Below are positions 50,335 to 59,084 of a stretch of 64,000 nt of DNA, piece by piece. Position numbers and translations under genes: made by a program. Location: positions 9,630-73,629 of the forward strand of contig CAOOYH010000008.1 of assembly GCA_948500755.1 (NCBI GenBank), written 5' to 3'. The notes under the pieces were generated by a model that ran no database searches, was not told the origin of the DNA, and saw only the letters and a program-made list of their open reading frames with translations. Positions within the stretch are counted from its first letter, which is position 1; every line of letters begins with the position of its first letter. This DNA is from an uncultured Lactobacillus sp. Its GTDB lineage: Bacteria > Bacillota > Bacilli > Lactobacillales > Lactobacillaceae.

Positions 50335-52905
50335 ATGAACCGAAATACTTTATGGAAGGATGCACTCAGCTCACTTAATCATTCATGGGGCCGCTTCATC
50401 GGAATTCTACTACTAATGGCAGTTAGTGCTTTTGCTTTTATTGGACTAAAAATGGCTGGTCCAGATATGAGAAATACTGCCCAGACTTATTATCAAGATG
50501 TAAATTTAGCAGATTTAACAGTTAGTTCAAACTATGGGTTAGACAAAAACGATACACAAACTATTAAGAAACAGGCAAAAAAAGCTACTATTGACTTTGG
50601 ATATTTACAGGATACAACTATCAATAATTCAAAAACTAGTCTACGTGTTTTATCAGAGAGTAAAAATATTTCTACTAGTCAATTAATTAGTGGGAAACTT
50701 CCGAAGAAAGATAACCAAATTGCCATTAGCTATTTACTTAGAGATAAGTATCATCTAGGGGAATGGATTACTTTAAATGAACCTTCTAATCTGAAAAATA
50801 GTAGGTTTAAGATTGTTGGTTTTATGCGGCCAAGTGAATATACAGACAAAAGTGAAATTGGCCAAACCAATGTTGGGACAGGTCAGCTTTCTGGAATTGC
50901 GGTAGTTAAGAAAAATGCCTTTAAGTCTCAAAATTATAGTATTGCCCGAATTCGATTTAATAAAACTAAAGAGCTAGACCCGTATTCTAGTACTTATCAA
51001 AAATTTATCGATAATAAAAAAGAAAGAATTACTAATTCTTTAAAGCAGAGCGGTAAGTTAAAAAAAGTAGAAGTTGATAATAATTTTAAAGCTGCACAGA
51101 AACAAATTAAGCAGGCTAAAGCGCAGATTCAGTTAGCTGAAAATAATGGCTTAGAGATAACTAAGGAAAAAGAAAAATTAGAAAAGCAACAAAAGAAACT
51201 GAATGAGCAAAAGCAAGAAATGAAGCAGTTAGGCAGCATTTCATATTATGTTAATGATCGTAAAAATGATTCAGGATACGATACTTATCAGTCTAATTCA
51301 GAAAAAATTGAATTAATCACTAATATATTTCCAGTCTTTCTATTTGCAGTAGCAGCTTTAGTGAGTTTTTCAACGATGACTCGTTTTATTGATGAAGAAC
51401 GACAAAATATTGGTGTCTTAAGAGCCTTGGGTTACAGTAAATTAGATACAAGTCTAAAATTTGTTATCTACAGCTTAACTGCTGCTTTAACAGGTGTATT
51501 CATTGGAGCAATAGGTGGGTACTGGATTCTGCCACGAATAATTTTTAATGCCTATACAGCAAACCTGACATTAACGAATTTTCAGAGCAGTTTTTCATGG
51601 AAATACTTATTCTTAACCTTCTTAATTTCTATTCTCTGTACTACGGGGGCTGCGGTAATTCAGTTGTTTATTGTTTTGCGGGCCAAGACAAGTGAATTAT
51701 TGTTACCTAAGCCGCCGAAAAATGGTTCGCGGATTTTACTAGAAAAAATTAAACCTTTTTGGCAACATTTAAGTTTTAATTATAAAGTTACTTTGAGAAA
51801 TATTTTTCGCTATAAAGTAAAAATGATTATGACTATTCTAGGTATTGCGGGATGCACTGGCTTATTAATGATGGGATTTGGGATTCGTGATTCACTAGCG
51901 GGTATTGGACAAAAACAATACAGTGAGATTATTAAGTATGATCTAATTGCGATTGATAAAAATTCTCTGTCTAGCGAACAAAGCACTAAATTAAATCAAA
52001 AGCTTTCCTCTAGTCAGGTAAATAAATATTTGCCGGTATATTTTGAAAATGTCTCGAAAAAAATTGCCGGTACTAATCAGGATCTTTCGATAATTGTTCC
52101 AGAAAAAAGTAGTCAGATTAGCAAATATATTAGTTTGAGAAATAGATCCTCTGGTCAAAAAATCAACTTAAATAGTCGGGGAATAGTTATTTCAGAAAAA
52201 TTGGCTAAGTTACTGAATTTAAGTATTGGGGATGAGTTAAGTTTAGTAACTACTAATGGCAAAAAAGTAAAATTACCTATTAGTAATATCTGTGAAATGT
52301 ATATGGGACACTATGTCCTAATGAATTCGAATGTTTATCAAAAGTACTTTAATAAAAAAGTAAATTCAAATGCCCAATTAATTGAGTTAAATAATAAAAA
52401 ACAAACTAATTCCTTTGCGAATTCTTTGATGAAAACTGGAGCAGTTAGTGCAATTAATTTAAATACTAATAATCAACAAATTATCGATAGTTTGATCCAA
52501 AGTATGAATAAAGTAATATTTCTATTGATTGGGCTAGCTGCACTATTAGCAGTGGTGGTGATTTTTACTTTAACGACAACCAATTTAGAAGAGCGAATGA
52601 GAGAAATTGCAACCTTAAAAGTATTAGGTTTTTACAATAATGAGGCCAGCTTATATATTTATCGAGAGACGATTATTTTATCAATTTTTGGTATTTTAAT
52701 TGGATTTTTAGTTGGTAATTGGCTACACGGCTTTATTATTGACAATTTAGCTCCCCTAAATGCAATGTTTAGACCTGGAATTTTGTTTAGTAATTATTTA
52801 TTGTCAGCTTTAATTCCCTTAGTCATTACAGGTATTATGGCAATTTTCGTAAATCGTAAGATTAAAGAAGTTAATATGCTAGAAGCATTGAAATCAGTAG
52901 ATTAA
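50335..52905 (+). CDS. FtsX-like ABC transporter permease with two permease modules
   Basis: 856 residues. Helix 1 at about residue 17-36 is followed by a large outside domain containing a charged coiled coil (roughly residues 255-300, KQIKQAKAQIQLAENN onward), three helices around 335-460, then a second module with one helix near 500, a second outside domain, and three helices at about 725-845. The FtsX/MacB block RQNIGVLRALGYSKLD and its counterpart MREIATLKVLGFYNNEA follow the two helix groups. ATG 50335 is chosen over GTG 50326, which overlaps its ribosome binding site. Confidence 0.92.
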   Translation: MNRNTLWKDALSSLNHSWGRFIGILLLMAVSAFAFIGLKMAGPDMRNTAQTYYQDVNLADLTVSSNYGLDKNDTQTIKKQAKKATIDFGYLQDTTINNSKTSLRVLSESKNISTSQLISGKLPKKDNQIAISYLLRDKYHLGEWITLNEPSNLKNSRFKIVGFMRPSEYTDKSEIGQTNVGTGQLSGIAVVKKNAFKSQNYSIARIRFNKTKELDPYSSTYQKFIDNKKERITNSLKQSGKLKKVEVDNNFKAAQKQIKQAKAQIQLAENNGLEITKEKEKLEKQQKKLNEQKQEMKQLGSISYYVNDRKNDSGYDTYQSNSEKIELITNIFPVFLFAVAALVSFSTMTRFIDEERQNIGVLRALGYSKLDTSLKFVIYSLTAALTGVFIGAIGGYWILPRIIFNAYTANLTLTNFQSSFSWKYLFLTFLISILCTTGAAVIQLFIVLRAKTSELLLPKPPKNGSRILLEKIKPFWQHLSFNYKVTLRNIFRYKVKMIMTILGIAGCTGLLMMGFGIRDSLAGIGQKQYSEIIKYDLIAIDKNSLSSEQSTKLNQKLSSSQVNKYLPVYFENVSKKIAGTNQDLSIIVPEKSSQISKYISLRNRSSGQKINLNSRGIVISEKLAKLLNLSIGDELSLVTTNGKKVKLPISNICEMYMGHYVLMNSNVYQKYFNKKVNSNAQLIELNNKKQTNSFANSLMKTGAVSAINLNTNNQQIIDSLIQSMNKVIFLLIGLAALLAVVVIFTLTTTNLEERMREIATLKVLGFYNNEASLYIYRETIILSIFGILIGFLVGNWLHGFIIDNLAPLNAMFRPGILFSNYLLSALIPLVITGIMAIFVNRKIKEVNMLEALKSVD

Positions 52906-52907
52906 AA

Positions 52908-52943
52908 AATAAACCGTACGGAGAGATACGTACGGTTTTATTT
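52908..52943 (+). terminator. Terminator of the MacB-type ABC operon
   Basis: Stem AAACCGTACG / CGTACGGTTT (52911-52920 with 52929-52938), extended by A/T pairs, then T residues. Confidence 0.85.
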
Positions 52944-53016
52944 AGTACAATATTTTAAATTTAATTTAATCATGATATCATTTAATTAATATTACGATTA
53001 AATGGAAGGTAATTAA

Positions 53017-54960
53017 ATGAGAAAATACTTTAGCGTTCGCGGTGGTGCAGGTGATTTAACTAAACCTGATGTTAATACTAGACCACAAGATAATCTTTAC
53101 TTAGCAGTTAACTCAGAATGGCTTTCAAAAGCAAAAATTCCAGCTGACAGAACTTCAACAGGAATTAATTTGATTTTAGACATGCGAATTGAAGATCAAT
53201 TGATGAAGGATTTTGCCGAATTTGCTGATGGTAAAAAGGAGATTCCTACTATACCTAATTTTGCAAAAGCAATTAATCTTTATAAATTAGCAATTAATTT
53301 TAATAAAAGAAATAAAGAGCAGGCTCAACCTATCAAAGCTGATTTAGAAAAATTAACTTCATTAGATAATTTTGAAGAATTTAATAAACAAGCTGCTGAC
53401 TTGTTTGCAAAAGGATATGACTTACCATTCAATATTTTTGTAATGGAAGATATGAAGGATACTGATCATAATGCTTTATATGCAGAAGGACCAGGTACTT
53501 TTTTGCCAGATACTACTGCCTATCAAAGTGAGGATGCCGAAAAATTGCTTTCTACTTTGGAAAAGCAAACAGTTAAGCTACTTGTGATGGCTGGAGTAGA
53601 GGAAGAACAAGCAAAAACTTGGGCAAGAAAAGGGATTGAATTTGATAAAAAACTTGCCAAAGTTTTAAAGTCGACTGAAGAATGGGCTGACTATGCAGCT
53701 GTCTATAATCCAGTTAAATTAGCAGAATTTGAAGCTAAATTTGAGAATTTCGACATCAATGCTTTCTTAAAACAGCTTTTACCTGAACTACCTGATCAAG
53801 TAATTGAAGCAGAGCCACGTTATTTTGATCATATCAATGAATTTTTAAATAATAGTGAATTTGACGAAATCAAGAGCTGGATGATTGTTAAGTTTATTAA
53901 TGGAGTAGCTAACTACTTATCTCAAGACTTTAGAGAAGCAGCTTTTCCATTTAGACAAGCTGTTTATGGGGTGCCTGAAATGCCAGCACAAGATAAGCAT
54001 GCATACCGTTTAGCAAATGCGGCTTTTGATGAAGTTGTTGGGATTTATTACGGTAAAACTTATTTTGGCGATGATGCTAAAAATGATGTAATTAGCATGA
54101 TCAAAAATATGCTGAAGGTTTACGAAGAAAGAATTCAAGATAATGACTGGCTTTCAGAAGCTACTAAGAAACAAGCTATTGTTAAATTGCAAGCCCTAAA
54201 ACTTAAAATTGGTTATCCAGAAAAGAATCAGGCCGTTTTTGACCGCCTAGTAGTTGATCTAAATAAGAGTCTATATGAGAATCAAGCTCTTATTAATCAA
54301 AAAAAGATTAAAGACAACTTGCAAAAGCTAAATCAAGTTCCTGATCGTAGTGTCTGGGCGATGCCTGGCAACTTAAACAATGCTTGCTATGACCCACAAA
54401 AGAATGATTTAACTTTCCCAGCTGGAATTTTGCAAGCACCATTTTATGATGCAAAACAATCTCGTGCAGCTAACTATGGTGGAATTGGAGCAACTATTGG
54501 TCACGAAGTTTCTCATGCTTTTGATAATAATGGGGCCCAATTTGATGAAAAGGGTAATATGAAGAACTGGTGGACTAAAGAAGACTTTGCTGAATTCAAT
54601 AAACGTACTAAAGCCGTTGCCGATATTTTTGATGGCTTACAGTATGGACCAGCTAAGTTAAATGGTAAGCAAGTTGTTTCTGAAAACATTGCCGACCTAA
54701 GCGGTCTTTCTTGTGCAATTGCTGCTAATAAGACAGAAGGCGGAGAAATGAGAGATCTCTTTGAAACTTATGCAAAGAGCTGGATGCAAAAACAACGTCC
54801 AGAATCAATTACTGCTGAAGTTCAATCTGATGTACATGCCCCGCAACCGACAAGAGTTAATATTCCTGTTCAAAATCAAGATGAGTTTTACGAAGCTTAT
54901 AATGTAACTCCAGAAGATGGAATGTGGCTTGATCCAGAAGACAGAATTACTATTTGGTAA
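53017..54960 (+). CDS. pepO: Oligoendopeptidase O (M13 zinc metalloprotease)
   Basis: Cytoplasmic endopeptidase of the neprilysin family that cuts oligopeptides. 647 residues with no signal peptide. The zinc site is IGHEVSHAFDNNG with His496 and His500, and the third ligand Glu556 is in ENIADLSGL; NLNNACYDPQKNDLTFPAGI lies before it and the C-terminal APQPTRVNIPVQNQDEFYEA ends with the typical MWLDPEDRITIW. The start ATG 53017 follows GGAAGG. Works with PepT in peptide-derived amino acid supply. Confidence 0.96.
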   Translation: MRKYFSVRGGAGDLTKPDVNTRPQDNLYLAVNSEWLSKAKIPADRTSTGINLILDMRIEDQLMKDFAEFADGKKEIPTIPNFAKAINLYKLAINFNKRNKEQAQPIKADLEKLTSLDNFEEFNKQAADLFAKGYDLPFNIFVMEDMKDTDHNALYAEGPGTFLPDTTAYQSEDAEKLLSTLEKQTVKLLVMAGVEEEQAKTWARKGIEFDKKLAKVLKSTEEWADYAAVYNPVKLAEFEAKFENFDINAFLKQLLPELPDQVIEAEPRYFDHINEFLNNSEFDEIKSWMIVKFINGVANYLSQDFREAAFPFRQAVYGVPEMPAQDKHAYRLANAAFDEVVGIYYGKTYFGDDAKNDVISMIKNMLKVYEERIQDNDWLSEATKKQAIVKLQALKLKIGYPEKNQAVFDRLVVDLNKSLYENQALINQKKIKDNLQKLNQVPDRSVWAMPGNLNNACYDPQKNDLTFPAGILQAPFYDAKQSRAANYGGIGATIGHEVSHAFDNNGAQFDEKGNMKNWWTKEDFAEFNKRTKAVADIFDGLQYGPAKLNGKQVVSENIADLSGLSCAIAANKTEGGEMRDLFETYAKSWMQKQRPESITAEVQSDVHAPQPTRVNIPVQNQDEFYEAYNVTPEDGMWLDPEDRITIW

Positions 54961-54963
54961 TAC

Positions 54964-55002
54964 AAAACAGAGAGGTTATAAATTATAATCTCTCTGTTTT
55001 TC
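54964..55002 (+). terminator. Terminator after pepO
   Basis: Stem AAAACAGAGAGGTTATA / TATAATCTCTCTGTTTT (54964-54980 with 54984-55000), one G-U pair, then T residues. Confidence 0.88.
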
Positions 55003-55033
55003 TATGCCATAAATTTTATACTATAATATTTAA

Positions 55034-55047
55034 TGTAAGCGCTGATA
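55034..55047. promoter_or_regulatory. cre-like site ahead of the nitroreductase gene
   Basis: TGTAAGCGCTGATA matches the catabolite-responsive consensus TGWNANCGNTNWCA at all specified positions but one (T for C). It lies just after a TATAAT (55022-55027), a position expected for CcpA repression. Confidence 0.45.
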
Positions 55048-55067
55048 AACATAGGAGGATAGATCAC

Positions 55068-55712
55068 ATGGCACAATTTGAAAACAATAATTTCGGTGAT
55101 GTGTTACTCAATCGCCATTCGGTTCGACATTTTGATAAAAATGTGAAAATTCCACGGTCTGAATTGAGAGAAATAGTTAAAGAAGCAACTACTGCACCTT
55201 CTGCATGTAACTTACAAGCGTGGCAATTTGTAGTAGTGTATACTGATGAAGGTAAGAAAAAATTACATAAATTTTACATGCCCTTCAATAATCCGCAAAT
55301 TGATACATCAAGTGCAGTTATTCAGATTTTTGGTAATACACTAGCCTTTAAGAAGTATCGTGCATTATGGGATCAAATGTATGCAGAAAAGAGAATCTCA
55401 AAAGAAGAACTAGATAAAGTTTATAATACATTTTTACCATTATACGAGCATGCAGATAAAACAATGCTTACGGCTGATGCAATGGTTGATTCTTCACTTG
55501 CTGCTATGCAGTTAATGTTAATTGCTAGAGCACATGGATATGAAACAAATGCAATGGCAGGTTATGATGCAAAGAAAGCGGCAAGCGTAATGGGACTTGA
55601 CCCTAAGCAATATGTTCCAGTAATGGGGATTGCTATCGGAAAACCAGATAAAAATGTAGAAAAACTTAAGTCAGTTAGGTATCCAGTTGACGAAGTTTTG
55701 AAATTCGAATAA
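55068..55712 (+). CDS. Nitroreductase family protein
   Basis: 214-residue FMN-dependent oxidoreductase. The N-terminal NRHSVRHFDKNVKIPRSEL block and the following TTAPSACNLQAWQFVVV (FMN-contacting) are diagnostic; MVDSSLAAMQLMLIARAHGY and PVMGIAIGKPDK form the C-terminal core. The frame is open from 54954, but ATG 55068 has TAGGAGGA upstream. Physiological substrate unknown. The cre-like sequence in the leader suggests carbon control. Confidence 0.92.
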   Translation: MAQFENNNFGDVLLNRHSVRHFDKNVKIPRSELREIVKEATTAPSACNLQAWQFVVVYTDEGKKKLHKFYMPFNNPQIDTSSAVIQIFGNTLAFKKYRALWDQMYAEKRISKEELDKVYNTFLPLYEHADKTMLTADAMVDSSLAAMQLMLIARAHGYETNAMAGYDAKKAASVMGLDPKQYVPVMGIAIGKPDKNVEKLKSVRYPVDEVLKFE

Positions 55713-55730
55713 AGATAATACTTCGATTTT

Positions 55731-55759
55731 AAAGGTAGAAATTTATTTCTACCTTTTTT
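55731..55759 (+). terminator. Terminator after the nitroreductase gene
   Basis: Stem AAAGGTAGAAA / TTTCTACCTTT (55731-55741 with 55746-55756) with a 4-nt loop, then T residues. Confidence 0.88.
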
Positions 55760-55791
55760 CTATAATCTTAAAAAAATAGAAGGGCATGACA

Positions 55792-56184
55792 ATGAAGAGT
55801 AAAGAGCAAGTAATAAAAAGATATTTTAACTCGTAGATTATTCCAAACTTTAAAGATTTTGAGGATACTTTCAGTAAAAATGCTAGTTATAGTAAATGTT
55901 ATGGTCCAATTTATAGGAATAAAGCTGAAATTATAGCTTGGTATAAAGATTGGAATAAGAATGGACAAGTGTTGGAATGGCCAATTAAGAATATTTGGAT
56001 TGATAATGAGATAGCTTTTGTTGAATGGTATTTTAAATGTAATTATAAAAATAGAATTAGTGAGTTTGATGGTGTATCAATTATTAAATTTGATGAAGCA
56101 AATAAGATAATTTCTGTGAAAGAGTTTCAATCAAATTCTAGGCATGTTTATCCGTATGAAAATAAGACTTCTGCCTTAGTCTAG
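55792..56184 (+). pseudogene. NTF2-like (SnoaL-type) protein gene with an early amber stop
   Basis: From ATG 55792 (AGGGCA upstream) the frame reads KEQVIKRYFNS, meets TAG at 55834-55836 (codon 15), and then continues open for 115 codons to TAG 56182-56184. The continuation has the family features of small NTF2-like proteins: FKDFEDTFSKNASYSKCYGP, EIIAWYKDWNKNGQVLEWPI, FVEWYFKCNY, EFDGVSIIKF and KEFQSNSRHVYPYE. The position of the stop corresponds to where a tryptophan is likely (TGG to TAG). Full length would be 130 residues. A shorter product from an internal start would lack the first helix. Confidence 0.75.
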
Positions 56185-56255
56185 GGCAGAAGTCCTATTT
56201 ATTATGTTCAACTTTGATTTTTCTAAGTGTATCAATTAAGTCAGTATCTTTACCA

Positions 56256-56535
56256 TTATTTTACAATAAAATCAAAAACAGGATCATAATTAAGAACTGG
56301 AATAAGAAGTTCGGGATTTAAATCAGGAAGAAAAGAGAGCATAGCTTTTTTAGTTAGCCGGTTAAGGTCTTTTACTTCTTTAGTATTTTTTATTTTACGT
56401 TTTGCTTTCCTAGTAGGATATCCTTTACTCCAAGATTTAGTAAAAAAGAGACTTCATAGTTTCTGAAAAATTAATTTCACCCCTCCAGCCCCAGTTTAGG
56501 CCTAGAGAGAAAGAAACAACGAATAAGTCCAATTT
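56256..56535 (-). pseudogene. Decayed gene remnant on the minus strand
   Basis: One open reading (56453 down to the stop at 56256-56258) encodes KAKRKIKNTKEVKDLNRLTK and LPDLNPELLIPVLNYDPVFD without a start codon. Just upstream another frame reads FVVSFSLGLNWGWRGEINFS and then stops. Together they look like the C-terminal part of one gene joined by at least one frameshift. I do not recognise the family. The rest of 56185-56645 shows no other gene. Confidence 0.35.
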
Positions 56536-56645
56536 TCATTTTTTCACGCTTATAATTAAAACTTAAGTATTCCTCTTTAAATGTATTATACAGTAAAAAA
56601 TAATAATAAAATGAATATAGAGAATAAAAATAGAGGTTATAGATA

Positions 56646-57776
56646 ATGACGAAATATGTAGTAGCTCCTGATTCATTTAAGGAAAGCATGACAGCAAAAG
56701 AAGTCTGCGATGCAATGGAAAGAGGAATAAAACAGGCTAATCCAGCTGTCGAAGTAGTCAAAGTACCTATGGCAGATGGTGGAGAAGGAACAGTTGATTC
56801 TTTAGTAGATGCGACAAATGGCCAAAGAGTTACCGTTGAAGTTACAGGGCCACTTGGAAATAAGATAAGTGCATATTATGGAATTCTAGGTAATGGGACA
56901 ACTGCTGTAATTGAAATGGCTAAGGCAAGCGGCTTAGAAATAGTAGAAAAGAAGAAACGCAATCCGATGATAACCACCACTTTTGGTACTGGTGAATTGA
57001 TTAGGGGTGCATTAGATCATGATGTTAAAGAAATTATTATTGGATTAGGCGGCAGTAGCACTAATGATGGTGGTAGCGGCATGGCTCAGGCTTTAGGAGC
57101 AAAACTACTCGATCAAAACAATCATCAAATTTCTTTTGGTGGCGGAAATTTAGATAAACTAGATAGAATTGATATTTCTAATTTAGATTCAAGATTGCAA
57201 GATGTAAAAATCATTTTAGCAAGTGATATTACTAATCCATTAATTGGTAAAGATGGTGCATCAAGAGTTTTTGGACCGCAAAAAGGCGCTACACCAGAAA
57301 TGGTTGAAAAACTTGAAAATAATTTACAACACTACGCTAAAATCATTAAACGTAATTTGAATAAAGATGTTGCCTCAGTGTCAGGCGCAGGAGCGGCAGG
57401 TGGTTTAGGAGCTGGTTTAATGGCTTTCACTACTTGTGAAATGAGGCGAGGAGTAGATCTTGCAATTGAAGTAACCAAACTAGAAGAAAAAATTAGGGAT
57501 GCTGACTATGTCTTTACCGGAGAAGGTGGCACAGATTTTCAAACCAAATTTGGAAAGACACCATATGGAGTTGCTAAATTAGGTAAAAAGTACCATAAGC
57601 CAGTTATTTCATTAGCCGGATATCTTGGAGAAGGAATTGATAGTTTATATGGCGAAGGATTTACTGCAATTTTTGGAATTATTCCCGGAGCGTGTGATCT
57701 TTCTACTGCTTTGAAAAATGGACCAAGTAATGTGGCTAGAACTACGGAAAATATAGTTCGTTTACTTAAGTTTTAA
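56646..57776 (+). CDS. Glycerate kinase
   Basis: Phosphorylates glycerate, GlxK/GarK family, 376 residues. Family blocks: VVAPDSFKESMTAKEVCDAM at the N-terminus, PMADGGEGTVDSLV, GGSSTNDGGSGMAQALGAKL, FGPQKGATPEMVE and the C-terminal YVFTGEGGTDFQTKFGKTP with the SLAGYLGEG block. The start ATG 56646 follows AGAGGTTATAG. It stands alone between decayed genes and the SPFH gene, with its own terminator. Confidence 0.95.
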   Translation: MTKYVVAPDSFKESMTAKEVCDAMERGIKQANPAVEVVKVPMADGGEGTVDSLVDATNGQRVTVEVTGPLGNKISAYYGILGNGTTAVIEMAKASGLEIVEKKKRNPMITTTFGTGELIRGALDHDVKEIIIGLGGSSTNDGGSGMAQALGAKLLDQNNHQISFGGGNLDKLDRIDISNLDSRLQDVKIILASDITNPLIGKDGASRVFGPQKGATPEMVEKLENNLQHYAKIIKRNLNKDVASVSGAGAAGGLGAGLMAFTTCEMRRGVDLAIEVTKLEEKIRDADYVFTGEGGTDFQTKFGKTPYGVAKLGKKYHKPVISLAGYLGEGIDSLYGEGFTAIFGIIPGACDLSTALKNGPSNVARTTENIVRLLKF

Positions 57777-57865
57777 TTGATAAACAGGGAATTGTTAGTC
57801 TCTTGAAAAATAATGTAGATTTATTTACACATTTTCACAAAAAATGGACAGCAATCTAGAATACT

Positions 57866-57903
57866 AAAAAAACTTCTACCATTAAAAAAGTAGAAGTTTT
57901 TTA
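57866..57903. terminator. Terminator between glycerate kinase and SPFH genes
   Basis: Stem AAAAACTTCTAC / GTAGAAGTTTTT (57868-57879 with 57890-57901), A and T runs on both sides; usable from either direction. Confidence 0.88.
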
Positions 57904-57912
57904 GTGTTCTTA

Positions 57913-58779
57913 TTAATCTTCACTTTGATCCCAAATCTTTTTAGCAGCTGGGATTTTACCTAAATCAGTGATTTCATCTTTATCTAATACAACTAAATTG
58001 TTAGGTCCTTGTGCTAGTTGGTTAAAACTATCTAGGCTTTGATTTCTGAAATAACCATCGCCGGCTTTATCAAGAGCTTGTTGTAATTTATCAATTCGAT
58101 AAGCATCTGCATCAGCTTGAGTTTTTACTGCTTCAGCATTTGCTTTTGCAGTAGCAACGAGTGCGTCGTTCTTAGCTTTAGTAGTTAATTCAATATTTCT
58201 AGCTTCACCTTCAGCACGAGCAATAGCGGCAGTTTTTTCACGGTCAGCAGTTAACTGTTTATCCATGGCCTTTTGAATTTCTGGGCTAGGAAGCAATTCA
58301 TCAACGTTAACACGAACTACTTGAATTCCATAAATATCAGTTAAATCGCCAATTGCTTTTGATAGTTGGGCATTGATTTCACTAGTTGATCCTAGAGCTT
58401 CATTTAATTCCATTCGTCCGATAATATCACGTAAATGACCGCGAATTAATTGCACCATTGATTCAACAGAGTCTGTATTGTTATAGAAGTATTTATATGC
58501 ATCAGTAACAAGATAGTTTAAGGTTAAGCTGGTAGTGATTTCGGCATTATCCTTGGTAATAATTCGATATTTAGAAATTTCTAAGGGTTGCAATGCTAGG
58601 CTTACTTTTCTCAAGCTTTGGAAAATTGGCCAAATAAAAACCAAACCAGCTTTCACAGTTCGTGAGTATTTACCTAAAGTTTCAACTAAACCTACATAGT
58701 TTTGCGGTACGATCCGTAAACCACATAAGAAATAGATAAGAATTAGGAAAATACTCATGCCAATAAAAACGTAAATCAT
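57913..58779 (-). CDS. SPFH/Band 7 (stomatin-like) membrane protein
   Basis: 288 residues. One N-terminal membrane segment (about residues 2-20) is followed by the Band 7 domain: VPQNYVGLVETLGKYSRTVK, GLVFIWPIFQSLRKVSLALQ, ITKDNAEITTSLTLNYLV and IQVVRVNVDELLPS. A long alanine/lysine-rich coiled coil (TADREKTAAIARAEGEARNI) forms the C-terminal third. Such proteins build oligomeric membrane scaffolds; no NfeD or protease partner is adjacent. The ATG has GGAGGG upstream on the minus strand. Confidence 0.93.
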   Translation of the reverse strand: MIYVFIGMSIFLILIYFLCGLRIVPQNYVGLVETLGKYSRTVKAGLVFIWPIFQSLRKVSLALQPLEISKYRIITKDNAEITTSLTLNYLVTDAYKYFYNNTDSVESMVQLIRGHLRDIIGRMELNEALGSTSEINAQLSKAIGDLTDIYGIQVVRVNVDELLPSPEIQKAMDKQLTADREKTAAIARAEGEARNIELTTKAKNDALVATAKANAEAVKTQADADAYRIDKLQQALDKAGDGYFRNQSLDSFNQLAQGPNNLVVLDKDEITDLGKIPAAKKIWDQSED

Positions 58780-59084
58780 GGTATACCCTCCAATTAATTG
58801 AATTTGATGATATTATCTAATATTTTAACTAAAAATAAAAGATTATTTAAAGATTTTTCTTGTATTAATTATGACTTTTAATTAATAAAATTATATAAAC
58901 ATAGAAACTACTATTATAGTTTCTCCGATAAAATTATGCATTATATGGGCAGTGTATGCCATTTCACTTATATAATTTTGCATCTTAGTTTGCCTTTTTG
59001 ACCACTTAATAAAAATAGCTTGTAAATTAAAATCTACGCAGTAATATTAAAATATAAATAAAAAATTAAAGGGAGAGGTTAAGG
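58780..59084. other. Intergenic region with palindromes
   Basis: No ORF. It contains the stem AGAAACTA-CTATTA-TAGTTTCT (58903-58924) without a T run, a wider repeat AAAATTAT / ATAATTTT flanking GGCA...TGCC (about 58930-58980), and the candidate promoter listed separately. Confidence 0.5.
58998..59026 (+). promoter_or_regulatory. Candidate promoter of the ABC half-exporter pair
   Basis: TTGACC (58998-59003), 17-base spacer, TGTAAA (59021-59026). The -10 is weak. It lies 58 bases before the first exporter start. Confidence 0.45.

Noticed and set aside
55969..56184. Independent 71-codon gene
   Set aside because: It is simply the C-terminal part of the NTF2-like frame after the amber stop and has no ribosome binding site of its own.
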